A stretch of DNA of 64,000 bases from Rhyacophila brunnea (lineage: Eukaryota > Arthropoda > Insecta > Trichoptera > Rhyacophilidae). Within the stretch, counting starts at the first letter, position 1. Each line of letters starts with the position of its first letter. Below, piece after piece: positions 24,373-37,475 of this stretch. The stretch spans positions 2,790,001 to 2,854,000 of the forward strand of contig JAGYXB010001793.1 in assembly GCA_022495005.1 (NCBI GenBank), read 5' to 3'. Made by a program: the position numbers and the translations under genes. The notes beneath the pieces are model-generated. The model was given only the letters and a program-made list of their open reading frames with translations. It was not told where the DNA came from and did no database searches.

Positions 24373-24600
24373 TGAAGGATCCAAGTTGAGACGGTTAATA
24401 CTTTGGACGCGGAAGACGCACACGGTGCGTAATGACCAGGCGGCCGATCGATGTAATTAACGTGCATTTTAAAGGGGGCAATTAAAATCTCATTATCTCT
24501 TCAGCAGCGAAAGCGTTAATAGAAACGCCATCACATTGGATCATCGAAACTGGAGAACTACAGTACAGGAGAGAGCCAAATTAATACAGATTGTTCGTAT
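24373..24600 (-). promoter_or_regulatory. Possible 5' UTR and promoter of the 24.2 kb exon
   Basis: GC-richer sequence directly upstream of the candidate start codon, including CAGGCGGCCGATCGATGTAA (24437-24456 on the plus strand) and homeodomain-like TAATTAACG. No TATA box or initiator could be placed with confidence. The assignment depends on the exon being real. Confidence 0.25.
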
Positions 24601-25864
24601 GAAAATAATATATTATGTAAAACGTTATATTAATGATTACACACAATGTCAGACTCTTGGTTATAGATAAATTTTTATGGTACGGTATTGTTCAACAAAA
24701 TGCAGCCAGTTAATATTTATCTTCTTCTTGTACTTTTTGTGAAATCCTATTTTATTATTATTTAAATAAATCAACATCGCATAGAAATATTTGTATTAAA
24801 ATAAATTTTAATCATTTACGTGCAAAATATTTTTTTTTAATTTAGTGACATGTTGCTAAAAATAAAAGATTTACGTACCTAAGTAGAAATATGTATTTTT
24901 ACGGGAAAATTGTCAATATAAACGAGGTTAACACATGGAATAGAATTTCATCTAAACTGAAGTAAGTATTAGTTGTTGACGTCCATATTACAAGTAATGA
25001 TGATAGCAATAATCTTATTTAACATTTTATTTTTACTTAAAAATAATGATTATAATTTCTGAAAATAGTGGGCATTCATGTTTTTATTAACATACCATAC
25101 TGAGGTTTACAGTGTACATGTAAGATGTAAAAAAATATTATTAAACCTGACATTCGAGGCCATAATTATTATAAGACACTGGTCAAGATTTGTCCAAGCG
25201 TCATATTACACCATAAAAAGCACTTGACTGATTTTCACCTTATCATAGTTTGTTGCGGTGGCTCCTTTGGGCTTCGACGCTTGCCCAAGTCAAAACGCCA
25301 GGAAAAGATTGTATGGGTTTATGGATAACTTACAAAGTTAACTTTTTTGCATGTGTTTAAAAAAATTACACCATCTCTTGAGAATAATAAGTTTGGAGTA
25401 TGTATACCGACAAAAAATATAAATTTTATACAGAAGGTATGTAAGTAAAGTGTAATATGTTTTGAATGAAAAATAATACACACACATATATATGAACGTC
25501 TTGAAATAATAATTTGTTAAGTGCTCAAAGTGTCTTTTTAAAATAAATAAATAAAGGTAAGCGTAAGATAATATACTAGAAGCTAAAACAAGAAAACAAT
25601 AAATCTGTAATAAATCATTTCAAGAAATATACTTTAGCTTCATTCAGCTAAGTAATAACATTCTGCAGTAAGTGTACATGACATCAGTTATTAGCACATA
25701 TATAGGTAGGTATTCGATTTAGGGCGAATGCTCCCTACTAGAGATCTCTAGCGGAAAATATTAAAATCAAAACTGAAACAATTTATTGATAATTTACATT
25801 TAAACGTGTTTTAATCGATCGATCAATACTTATTTAAAAAACATTGGTACCAACGTAGCATATT

Positions 25865-26060
25865 GCGTAAGGTGCTTGACTTTTATCAATGAGCTCCGAA
25901 TTCGATTCTTGATGAGGTCATATTATATCTAAGTATATGTTTTTCTCAAAGCCTGGGTGTTTGTGATTGCTTCTCTTCTATTACTAAGTACACAACTCTT
26001 TCACTACACAACTATCATTCGGCGTCATGACACGATAGGAGGTCATAAAATAATAGCATT
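25865..26060 (+). repeat. Degenerate tRNA-derived SINE
   Basis: The head GTAGCATATTGCGTAAGGTG, then GAGCTCCGAATTCGATTCTT (B box-like), is followed by AGCCTGGGTGTTTGTGATTG and CATTCGGCGTCATGACACGA. The order (tRNA-like head, then a CTGGGTGTTTGTG body) is that of common lepidopteran SINEs. The head also resembles the minus-strand SINE at 28140-28320. Confidence 0.6.
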
Positions 26061-26689
26061 TGAAAATTTTATGGGTAGATATTCCACGTAAAGTAATATT
26101 CAAGCTTTTGTAATTTATTTATTTTAAGATAGGTATATTTATCTGAGTTTTTATCGTATTTCAAAAAAAATAATATTTTCAAGCTTCAGAACTGTATCAC
26201 AAATAAGTAGCAAGAAGTATAATTGTAATAGTATGAAATTGAAAAGAAAAATTGTCATATTGTCTTATTATGTTTTCCTAGATAGATCATATTAACATGT
26301 CTTTCAAGTAGACCAGAGCGTAGAGTGGTCACTAGTGGCTTCGGAGAAAATATAACATGCGGGTGTGCATTTTAAAGATGGAGCGATATTATTAAGGAAG
26401 CGAGTAAATTAATAATGGCTGAAGTAACCATAGATAGAAGGAGATTATTGGTTATTGTATGACCACATAATTACAATTTATATGAATAATTAATTGCCCA
26501 TAATCTTGTACCTACAATTAATAATTAAATGTTTCTTTCTGGATTAAGATTTTTGGCATTATTGTTTGAAATTTAAAACTTCAAAATTATTATATTTCAA
26601 AAAATTAAGTCTATTTAATGACCATTTTATTTTTAATGTGAGTTGAATTGTTTTACTTGTATAGGAGTACCTACTGTTAAATGGGTCTC

Positions 26690-26900
26690 ACGCTTCTTCT
26701 TGCGAACTACAAATGGAAATATCAAAACGGATTAAAAATCTGAATTGTGACATGAAACACATGTCTGTGCGTCGTAATTCGACCGAGAATCCTCTCGTCC
26801 GAAAGTTTCCATTGCCACAACTCGACATACTAATATGAGCTTTATCAGTGGTAACATCTTCTCCATAGTATTTAAAGCCTTTGTAGGTCCGATCTGATTA
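26690..26900. other. Non-repetitive higher-complexity block, candidate regulatory element
   Basis: Contains TGTCTGTGCGTCGTAATTCG and CGAGAATCCTCTCGTCCGAA in an AT-rich surround. No coding frame or repeat partner. Confidence 0.25.
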
Positions 26901-28139
26901 GCGATTATTATAATTATGTACTTGGGTTCTGAGAAATTATTTGGTGTAATATTATGAATAGGTACATTTAGCTATTAAATCATATATGTATTTAAAACAA
27001 GCGTTTCATATTTATGTGACTTCATAAAAGAGTCAATTGGTAAAATAAAGAAGCTTCCATAAATTACGAATTATTAATTATTGCCAACTCATGGACTAAA
27101 CAATAATACAAAGTAAAAAAGAATAATTTATCACATCAACATTTTGATACGTACAACTGCATCGTTTGAAAACTATGCTTTAATATATTAAATAGAAACT
27201 GCTCTCAGAAAAGTACTAACGTCTAAGTCGATTTAATAAAATAAACATCTCCACTGGATGTTTTTAATCTTCAGATCTTTTATTGAAAATTAAATTAAAT
27301 TGTCATAATATTATGAGCTATTTTTTCCATAAACACGTGCTTTACTGTAAATGTGTAAATAAATGTTGATATATTTATTTTATATTATGTATATAATACA
27401 CACATATATATCAAAATCAAATACTTGTAGAATTTTCTCTTGTGAAAATTATTATTATCGCTATTGAAATTCGAATTCCTCTTTTCCAGGTGAGAGTTTG
27501 TCACATAGTTGATCTATTTATGGTAGCCGATCGGTTCGATGTACGTTAGATAAGAATTTTACTACAAAAAACACACCACTACACAAATACCATGTAAAGC
27601 TCACGTGATACGTGACAACAGTGATGGCAAACTACTGACGTGTGTCACAAATTGACAAGACAAACCATTTGACTGACGCACAGCTTCCTATTCGAATCAA
27701 CATACACGCCACATGTTTTCTTAGTATGTTGTAATATGTAACACACGACTATTTTATAACATTATATATTATTATTATTAGAACATATCATGCCGTAGAT
27801 CCGTTGCAGAAGATTATATGTCTCACGCATATTACAATAACTTTATCTGTTTTATCGATTTGATCAGAATCGGTAATTTGAATAACTTTTACCATACTTT
27901 TTACTTTTACCATGATATACTTACTTACTATTAGGAGTAATTATTATATTATGAGAGTGTAACTGCATGTAACCAACCTTCACCCCATCCAACTAAAAAT
28001 ATTTGGTGAACTTAATATTAGTTATAAAGAATACATTGTATTAAATAATTTATCATTTACTTGGGTGGTATCCCTTTTTGCAAATGATATTATTAATAAT
28101 ATTAAAGTCTATAGGTTATAATGCTTTTTATTTACCATA

Positions 28140-28320
28140 TCATATATATATATATATATTTTTTTTTTTTTAAATTATTAATAACCATGTCCTTCCTTTT
28201 TCGAACAATTTAAAGTTATAAAGTTAGTAATTTTGAACAATCACAAACATCCTCACCGGATCAAACCTAGAACTCTCGGGTGGAAGGCGAGCGCATTACG
28301 CACTGCACCACGAGAGCCGC
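28140..28320 (-). repeat. tRNA-Gly-like SINE with A-rich and TA tail
   Basis: On the minus strand the head reads GGCTCTCGTGGTGCAGTGCG, GCTCGCCTTCCACCC (anticodon-loop-like TCC) and AGGTTTGATCCGG (B box), about 28248-28318. A body of roughly 75 bp follows, ending in an A-run and a TA microsatellite (28141-28171). The unpaired arms and extra body make this a SINE, not a functional tRNA gene. Confidence 0.72.
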
Positions 28321-28779
28321 TACCATATTATATTAAGCCATACTAAATAAATTAATAACACATATATCAATATTAAAGTAAGAATGACTATTATTTAAAA
28401 ATGACAAGTATTAATTAAGTTGTCAAAGGGTGGCTATAAAATGTTCTTACGCGAAAGAAATTGATCCCTTCATAATCGACCCTGCTCGTATTAGTATGAG
28501 TCCGTCCAAAAATGATTCCGGCTTCTATAGGCCTCCAGATGAGACCTCCCCAAATGGTCAAATTTGGGGGTGTGACAATGGTACACAGTATGTATTGTTT
28601 TATACTAAACAATAATATTTGTATATTCTGTTGGCTATTGAATTAGGTACTGTCAGCTGGTTAAAAATTTTAATAATAATCGAGAAATGATATCTTTACT
28701 TATATTAATATAATTATCCTTTTAAAGAAAGGAATCTCATGTGGTATCTAACTGGGTCTCTAAAAACCCGTTATCGATT

Positions 28780-29060
28780 TTTACAGCGACGTTCCCGCAT
28801 AACGTAGATAGTTAAATGTTCTGCGTGACTGATTCAGACGGCGACGTTTTTACATCAGGCAAGTATATTATTTTCCAGTCGTCAACAGTCTGTACGGCAA
28901 GATGCGTCAACGTGGTGGATCACGTATTTCGATTAAAATCTTTAGTAGGTAATTAAAAGCATAACCGGTTGCGCGAACAGCGGCCGCCGTGTGATAATTG
29001 TACACACACTGGATTGCCGGGAAAATCTAGGTTTATGGATTAGATTGACTGGTGGATTTC
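28780..29060. other. Higher-complexity block, candidate regulatory element
   Basis: Includes CGACGTTCCCGCATAACGTA and GCGCGAACAGCGGCCGCCGT. Frames on both strands are broken, so coding is unlikely. Single copy in the window. Confidence 0.3.
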
Positions 29061-29420
29061 GACTCGTTTCTGTGCTATAAGTATTGCTACTTATTGACGT
29101 CGGTGTATATATTTGCTCTCTTATACATATGTGTGGGCGAGCTTTTTACACTTATACATAAAACATAAAGAATACCGATAAATAGTAAGAGATTAAATAA
29201 TAAACAACTCAATGATATCTACTTTGATTGTAATAAATTATATAAATTTAAATACATAATGACTCCATTTCAACAAATTCAATCAAATCTGACAATCAAA
29301 CGTATTTCAGACTTTTTAGGTTTTTCGTTATCGTAATAGATTTTTGGAATGTCAATGCGTGTTCTCACTCACAATCCTGATAATCCAAAAATTTATAACA
29401 TAGAGAAGTGGTATTTATCT

Positions 29421-29575
29421 TGAAATCATCATCGGTATTACAACGCAATGTCGATATTGACTGCCTCCAGAAAACGTCTCCACTCCCCCCTGTGTGTCGC
29501 AATGTCCCACCACAGACTTAGCCTTAGGGATCTTTTTAGACAGCTCAACTACTGTAGCTTAGATCTTCAGACGCT
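29421..29575 (-). pseudogene. RTE-like LINE ORF2 C-terminal remnant
   Basis: Reading the minus strand with frame breaks gives LSLWWDIATHRGEWRRFLEA-VNIDIAL, which fits the terminal block D-x-AxxRxEWRxFxEA that ends many RTE-type ORF2 proteins. It is followed by a TGATGATG-like tail (GATGATGATT), as for the intact-ended copy at 4.6 kb. Upstream sequence (to about 29575) is too decayed to assign. No target duplication was found. Confidence 0.6.
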
Positions 29576-30164
29576 ATTTTTTACCGTATGGTTTGTTTAA
29601 TATAAGCCTATTTGTTAAATGGGTGTCTTCCATATTAATTGAGACAGCCTGCGGAACAGAATTACCCCATTTTCACGTGTGTTATCTCACTATATAAACT
29701 TAATCATAAATAAATTAAAAATTGATTAGGTAAATACCATTTTCTGTAAAATTAGATTAACGTCACAGATTTGCACTTAAACGAAACATATAATGTGTAT
29801 TTTTCTACAGCTATCAATCTAGAATTATAATTCAATTCTAGAATCCCTATAATAGGTTAAAGATTTTTAATAGTCTTCGTACAGTATACAGTACAGTACA
29901 AAGGTACTAAGGGAAACTGGATCGATCCAAGGGGCTGTAAAAGCCTTGAAAGTAATTGGGGGCATTGCATATAATATATAAGGGGAAGCAAAAATTGAGC
30001 AGAAAATAAAATTGAAAAACTGTGTGGACCATTCGCACACATTACATATTTTGTGTAAAACACGGGTAAATTGGAAGAAATTACTATATTTTCTCAATAA
30101 AAACACATATATACATTCGATCTTTACGGATTAAATACAAAGAAAATTGTCATTGTTGCTTCTG

Positions 30165-30260
30165 TTTGTTCGCTTTAAGAAGGCCTGTGAGAGCGTTTGC
30201 CAAGGTTAGGAATCTATGGTATAGTAGTTCAATATCATTGGTTAATGTGCTATTTGGTCC
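30165..30260 (+). pseudogene. Possible LINE reverse transcriptase motif fragment
   Basis: The frame RFKKACESVCQ, then with a frameshift NLWYSSSIS, resembles the F-x-KAFDSVxxxxLW motif of LINE reverse transcriptases that holds the first catalytic aspartate (here changed to Glu in CES). It is short and decayed. Confidence 0.38.
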
Positions 30261-31599
30261 TAAACATCTCACATTGTAAAGTGTCGACAGTGTATGCGTG
30301 GATTTTATTACCCTGCTTGCTCTTCCGTCTCAAGTGCCGTTAGTAGCGAGGCAAATGAATACAAAGTTAATCGAAATAACATTAAATCAGATATCACTTT
30401 TTTAACAACTGGACATTCCACCATTATCTAACATAGCATAAGTGCTTTGGCATAGAATTTTCCGATTAAATTATAAATCTTAGGTCAAATTCCTTTGTGA
30501 AAGGATAAGTCGTAATATTAGAATAACTACTATATAATTTGGCTACAGACAAAAAGCTTTGTGTATTTACAAAATATCTTTAAATTACACTTATATTTTG
30601 TTAAGTTAAAATTATTTATAAACATCTATTAAGAACGTTAACTGCAGAACAGATAACAAGAGTTTATAAACTTAAGTTTTATAATAAGAATTTAATTAAA
30701 AAATGGATTCCACAAAAATGAATGTTTTATTTTTCCCCTGGATGTTCTGTTTTGTCACTGTTCTGTTTTGTCATGTTCTGTTTTAACATAGTACCTACCA
30801 TTGAAAAAATGTAATTTACAATGAAAAAAATGCTCTATTGATATTTCAAAAAACTACTAATTTTTCTTCTATTTTATAATAATTTATTACTGCCAATTTT
30901 TAAATTCCATCTTACAACTGACAAAGTATACCTTATAAATATAAATAAAAATATAAAGATATTAAATTACTCAAAATTAAAATTATTCATAGTCGATAGG
31001 TATTTTGGTTGTAATACAGTCATATTCCGTCCGCTTAAAAAGAGTTTATCAAATGAACCAAGTTACCAGTAGACAATGTCCTTCTAATAGAGCTAAATCT
31101 CCTGTTTGTTTATAAATAGTCATCTGGATTGTGTATCTACTATATATACTATAATTATATGTTTATATGAATATATAAGTAATACGTATTCCATATAATT
31201 TAATAATGATCAGGACCGTTTTAATATACTCTAATAAAACACTCAACTTTTTTAAAAATCTAATTAAAATATTATTTATACTATACTTTATACAACAAGC
31301 TATTTTAATTTTAATCACAATATGTGAAGTGTGTTTATGACAGTTATATTAAAATCTATACTTCCACAAAAAACTTTTCTGATGTTAGCGAATTTCTGAA
31401 TTAAATACCATTGAATTTGCATAAGCTCTGTCAAGTGAGTAGTAGATTGAGTTTAGTATTGACACATTGATGATTTTCTTATGATATCTTTCGGTGTAAT
31501 GTTTTTACTGACACTCAAAACTACTAATGAATAAATAAATCGTAATTGAAATTGTGTTCATATTTATTAGTTGGGCACTAAATAAACATTTTTTTCGGC

Positions 31600-31800
31600 C
31601 ACTTCATGAATATTTATTTTGACGCCGCACTCTTCGGACCGTGTTTGAAAAAACTTAATTTCGTTTTAATTGCGTGATTGAGACACTTGCATTGATTAAA
31701 ATTTGGCGATGGAATGATTTAAAAGAAACAAAAGTTGGCTGTGGGTCGAAAACTGCTTCCGTCAGAATATACGCCTTCTTATTTTGGTTTGCGCGCAATA
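31600..31800. other. Higher-complexity block, candidate regulatory element
   Basis: Contains TTTTGACGCCGCACTCTTCG and GCGATGGAATGATTTAAAAG. No open frame or repeat partner is visible. Confidence 0.22.
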
Positions 31801-32084
31801 TACTAACTACCTTACGTTTCATCAACTATTAATCAATATACAATCATGCACATTGCACACACCTTTGTCTTTAAGCCCCAAACTTATATTTGTAAAATAT
31901 TCTGAACTAAATATCCGGAAATAGTGATGAAACAACTAGTGTTATAGTCCATATATCATATTAGAGGTTTTTTTTATCAACGGTGTCCAACAAGGCACCA
32001 CAATCTAATTCAAACTATTCATGACTACTTTGGAAGATCTATTCATATGATTTGACTAAAATAACAAAAGAATCGCCTTTAATA

Positions 32085-32300
32085 GTTAACATATTAGTTA
32101 TCTGTGCCTTGTAGATAATATTTTTGACTTAAAAAAAAACGACCTCCAGAATAGGATGCAGGAGCTTGTAAATGAATACTGCAAAGTATGTTTAAAGATA
32201 AATGTCTGGAAGACAGAAGTAACGATAAAATCTTATGCTGAACCCAAAGCAGTCCTACGTCTAAAATTTCAGTTGACGGAGATATGTATGATGACATCTC
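32085..32300 (+). pseudogene. LINE reverse transcriptase fragment (post-YADD region)
   Basis: The frame reads NDLQNRMQELVNEYCKVCLK, then INVWKTEVTIKS. This matches the helix after the YxDD box (LQxxLxxLxxxCxxxGLxIN-x-x-KT-x-x-M) in RTE/Jockey-type reverse transcriptases. The YxDD box itself is lost: just upstream the frame reads like L-VDNI in place of YADD-IVL. A frame change then follows before 32300. It is a dead remnant. Confidence 0.62.
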
Positions 32301-32794
32301 TCGTAAAACCAAACTGGCATGGTGATGTTTATTATCAGTATTATTTTTGGCAGCTACATTTATTCTATCATTGTGACCTGATCCTTTGATCGCATGTCAC
32401 CTAAGTTATTAAAAAAATTGCTATCTTTCACTCTAAAAATCGCTAATATACTTCTGATTTGTACCTTGTTTACCCGATGGCTTTTCTTTTATGGCTCCAA
32501 CTAAAAAAATCTTCTAAAGATTGATGGTTTACTTCCAGTTTGCTTTCCATACTTTTAACATGCCTTCGAGATGAATTTATTTTAATTAGGTTAATTGTTT
32601 GGTATTGCTAAAAACATTGTCAAGCTTTTATTCAAACTGAGCTTGTACGCCTTATAATAAGACTCTCATAAAATAACATTATGCACATTGGTACCTACTT
32701 ATTTAATGATTTTTACCAATAGTTAGTACAAAGCTTAACTCTGAAGAAGTTGGATGCAATTATCGGATATACGAGATGGCTTTTCTTATACTCT

Positions 32795-33077
32795 CAGCCC
32801 ATTTCTATTTTATTGCAAATGAAAATATAAATACTTGAAATTCCCCGACCATGTCCGATCCTAATAGGATCATTTGGACCTCCACCGAGTGGAGGTTTGT
32901 ATTGCCAGATTTTGTTTTTACGATAAATGGATGTCAGCCACTTGCTCAACATATTAGGTCCATACCCTGACTCATACACAAATTGAAAAACAATATCTGT
33001 ACATGCCAAACCCAGGATTCGAACCTGGAACCCACAGCGTAATAGGCCAACGCTTAAGCCGCGCGGCCACCGTGGGT
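32795..33077 (-). repeat. tRNA-derived SINE, copy 2
   Basis: The minus strand starts CACCCACGGTGGCCGCGCGG, with CTTAAGCGTTGG, then CAGGTTCGAATCCTGGGTTT, a good A box and B box head (33003-33077). The body (32795-33002) shares GTTGAGCAAGTGGCTGACAT and the CTCCACTCGGTGGAGGTCC block with copy 1 at 18680. This is the best-preserved head of the family in the window and could be used to define the consensus. Confidence 0.87.
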
Positions 33078-33204
33078 GTACTTGAAATTAGCTAAGTTAT
33101 TACAAATGTACATAGTTCCGACGTCTCCACAGAAGTCGTTATTATATTATACATATTGATCAAATAGGCGTTAATATTGTGTATAATAAAGTAGAACTGC
33201 TATA

Positions 33205-33232
33205 ATATAAATAATATATATATATATATATA
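33205..33232. repeat. TA microsatellite
   Basis: An uninterrupted run of TA dinucleotides within an AT-rich stretch. Confidence 0.9.
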
Positions 33233-33861
33233 ATCATTACACTTATATACATAGGTATGTGCATACAATACACATTACACTCATTCTTAATAAAAAAATA
33301 AGTTAAATTTTGGCTGTGTGGTATTACAACCGAAAGAGTTCGCAACATATTTAATCTCTACAAAATTTTCTAAGAGCAATGCGACCATTATCAAATTTCG
33401 TTAATATTAACTAACGGCTTTTGTGGTTTGAACCAAAGTATTAAAAATTAATAAGTACATATTAATTTGAATATTATTTTTTGACTGAAACAATCAAAAA
33501 TTAAATATCATTAAAACAAAATCCCTCAAATATACTTATAGAATTGCCACGATTAACATATTTCGAAAAAGAAAACATTCGTGGCAAATATTTCTAATTA
33601 AGTATTCTATAACTATTGACCCAACGTTGATAGTAGGTACATCCAACAGAGCTTGAATTTCAGAGAGATTTTTGTGTACCCAGATATTTGTAAAAATTAG
33701 CAGTTCTAAAATATTATGATTTATAGATATTTACAAAGGTCAACATAATAAATGTAGGTAGGTACTTCAAGTTGCTATAAAATTGTGTTTAAAATATATT
33801 TTAATAGTAATATTATATTTATTGATAAGTAATTACTTCTCTGTTTATATATGTTTTGATG

Positions 33862-33914
33862 GATACCGGTATTAATACCGGTATCGATATATTCATTCGG
33901 TATTTCAATCCCTA
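33862..33914 (-). mobile_element. hAT-like terminus with perfect 24-bp palindrome
   Basis: 33862-33885 is a perfect palindrome made of two ATACCGGTAT units around a TA centre. It is followed by ATTCGGTATTTCAATCCCTA. Read on the minus strand this is TAGGGATTGAAATACCG, the same terminal style as the hAT MITE at 62111. The opposite end was not found. The predicted 8-bp target duplication is GTATTCAT (33915-33922). Confidence 0.5.
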
Positions 33915-35269
33915 GTATTCATACATAATATAGGTACTATTATATTAAAGAAATTTTGATATTTACAAAATAAATCTGTTAAATATTTTAATTGTAATAA
34001 ACGTTATACAATATAGTGTGTATACCACTCAATTAGTTCATAACGGAGTATTGATATGGGGTATTATTTGCGTCTTCCTTGTTTGTAATACAAATTGACT
34101 CCGGTTATCGTCTTAATTACACTAGTAAAGCAACTACCGTTTGGTGTTAATGTGTATTGATATTCAATAGCCTCATAATTTATTAAGTACCTTTACATAT
34201 TACCATGTTCGCAATTAACTGGTTATTGAAAAAACCTTAAGTACTGCTTACGCCCATTAATTTTATTGCATGACTATTTATGTACTTATAGTACTCGTAT
34301 TTATATAATTTTAAGCATATATACAATATTCACAGTTTTTATTTCATTACACTGTGGTTTTTTTATACATAAATAACAAAATTTATTATTAAAACCTCTT
34401 TACTCTATACTAAAAGATGAATGACTCTAACATTTTGTAACTAACATTTTTTATTTAAAATTCAAATCACATTTTTGACTATAATCAATTAACAATAATC
34501 AGGGTCAGCTTATTATTAAGTGCTATTAACATAGGTACCTATGTGTACAAATAATTTTTCACATTGTGAAAATCAAACAAATAATATTATTTTTTTAAAA
34601 TATTTTTCTGAAAGTAGTATTGTAAAATTGTAGGAAACAAACTACATCCTAACTAACTAATTTTTTTATAAAAAAATGGATAAGGCTAATAATTATGTTA
34701 TGAGGGCAGTATTTTTTCACTGGTAACTAAAAAATATCACTATGCATATATTACTTAAATTTAATAGTAACTTATCATTACTTAGTTTTAAAACATGAAA
34801 ATACTAATTCACATATCATTAAGGCTTCAAGTAATTTAATGATACAAACCCAAAGATGATTAAAGTAAAATAATCATCACACGTGTTTCGTTTACGTTCT
34901 TAAGGTAATATAGTAGGTAGGTACTAAGCAAAAACCTGTTTCAAAATATATAAATAAAGTGTTAATATATTATCAAACGAAAAAATAGGAAGAAAGCCAG
35001 ACATAATGTAAGAAAGGATGACAAGATTTTTTTCAATTAGTTTAGGAAATTTCTAATTAAAATAATATGGTCTCGTAAGTCGATTTTCGAATTGATAAAA
35101 ATGATATACACATTTTATTTGAATTTATGTATAAGTGTATAGTAACAATACTTCTAATTGAATTTTGATCATAATTTAGTACTAATATTTATTTATTGCT
35201 TAAAAGTTAATTGCATTCACATCTAAACGGAAAATAACTAACTTTACTCTGAACGAATTGTTTTTCGCA

Positions 35270-35400
35270 GCGATTATATTTCTCGATTACGTACTTTCCG
35301 GCATCCACCATTTATAATTCAATATCCTCCGCAACGGGACCGCATTTAATGTTACTCTAATACCACTGGAGGTCAAGAATTGATTGAAATCTTAGTAAGG
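35270..35400. other. Higher-complexity block, candidate regulatory element
   Basis: Contains TCCTCCGCAACGGGACCGCA. No coding frame. Single copy in the window. Confidence 0.22.
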
Positions 35401-37383
35401 GCACTTCAACTGGACTTTAATTATATAATAAAGCATTAACTAATCGTTAATATTTTATTGAAACATGCGAATTTAAGACAGCTTTCTTCCTTCAGAAATT
35501 TTACTTTAGTACGTTTACATAGACTGAGTTTGCACGGAAAGTTATATTAAATTGGCTAATCGCTAATTATTGGACGCATTTGTTAATCCAGAACAGGTGA
35601 CGTGAAGATCGTTCGTGCTACAAACTCAGTTGCAGTAAAATGTTGTAAGTATAATACCCCTGTTTACACGTGCATGGATTTACTCCTGACAGTATGTATT
35701 ATTGCGGTCATCATACGTACTGTAATATATGCAAGTTGTAAGATTGCATGCATGAATCATAAAAGTTCGGAAGCTTCTGAATGTTCACACAACAGTTGGG
35801 ATTCGTTCTATATCCGCGCCTGCGCAGTAGATCGATAGTGGCAAACTTGCCGGTAAAAAAACAAACTACACCGCGTACATTTATTTTGAGATTAACCGAT
35901 TTTCACGACCTGTCAGATAGTACTATAAAAGGACAACATCGCGTCTTGATTACTCTTGAATAATAAGATTGGCGAGACAGTCAGCACTTTTACGTGTAAA
36001 TAGTTATAATCGCGATAGTTTAAAATACCTACTACTAGTAAATCCATGCACGTGTGCAGGCGCTATAATGCTAGTCAAGGTAGTTATCATTAATTATTTG
36101 GTCCAATATACAAATAATATTAGTAAATTTTATTATTATCAATTATTAACATCGCATACTTTAAGAATTCAAAATTAATTTATATTTAGACTGACATCAT
36201 ATACCTAAATACAAGAAATTTTAAGACATTCACAATATGATATGAAAAATAAAAAAATAGTATTAAATCAGTATTATAGAAATTGTATAAAGAGTAAATA
36301 TACACAAATAATAAAGTACGCTGCATGAGCTATGTAGATTCTATGCGCACACGGATGCGAAGGCTTTATCTTGAGATATCATAGTAGTACAAAAAAAATT
36401 GGCTTGACACCGTAATAACAACATTGAACTTTGAATTTCTTTCGCATTATGTGAAATGATAAATATGCTCTACTTCAATTATTAATCCGATAGGTAACGT
36501 TAGAGGCAAAAGAAGACGCACGTCAAGACTGCAGAATCTGCATCAGTAGTTTAAACAAAGAATAACGACACTTTTCAAATCCGTAATAAATAAAATAGTG
36601 ATTAAAACAATAGAAATAAAAATAATTATTATTATTTTACTCAGAAATCAATACTTAATTTACGTTTTGAATAATTTTAAGATTTAATAATAAAGCTCAA
36701 CACGAATGATATGAACATATTTTGAACAGTTTTTCTTTTAAGTAATGCTTGTTACCTATTCGATAGCGATCCGAGTATATCCGTTGGATACGAACGCTTT
36801 GAAAGATCATCATGAATCATTATCGAAGTCTTGCAAATTGCAAAATTCGGAGATGGTTGTTGTAAATATTAATGAGACATTTCTGTTAAGTTTGAATGTA
36901 TTAGGTACACCGTATGTTCCTTAATCATGTGACATGAAAATTCTGTATGGTTGGCAACGCCTCTCTTTTACAAAAGTATGACTTTATGCAGGCACCGCGC
37001 CAATTATGAATGAAAGAGTAAATTAGTTGACGAACAAGGACCTCGAAGCAACTGCAGCGACCCCTGACTCCAATGACCATTACTCGCCTTGCTCAAGCTT
37101 TACAATGGACCGTTTCTATTTTATTACTTTTCAATTTAATTATACACGATATTTATGCGTAATTTTAAAATTTAAGTGTATATATTATAATATACTTGGC
37201 TTCTTGGGTGATGTGACATTATTTTATTTATTTATAACACATTTACGTATTATAAATTAAATTTAAAGACGTAATATATGTCAATTATCAACGCTGTTTA
37301 TATAATCTATGTTTCCATTTGGTAGATTTTAGTGTCACAATATAGATATAATGTTAATCATAATAAATTTTGCAGATTTTTGT

Positions 37384-37475
37384 TTATAAGAGAAATTGAT
37401 ATTAGCCACTTGGTCAATCTATTACACTAGATCCAAACACATATTGAAATAATTCACGTGATTTTTTGCCAGATT
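37384..37475 (-). repeat. tRNA-derived SINE body fragment, copy 3
   Basis: On the minus strand it carries TTTCAATATGTGTTTGGATC, then GACCAAGTGGCTAATATCAA, matching the body of copies 1 and 2. The tRNA-like head is decayed to CCGAAATCTGGCA. Confidence 0.55.

Noticed and set aside
28248..28318. Possible functional tRNA-Gly gene
   Set aside because: Although an anticodon-like TCC is present, the acceptor and D arms do not pair properly and a SINE body with an A-rich tail follows.
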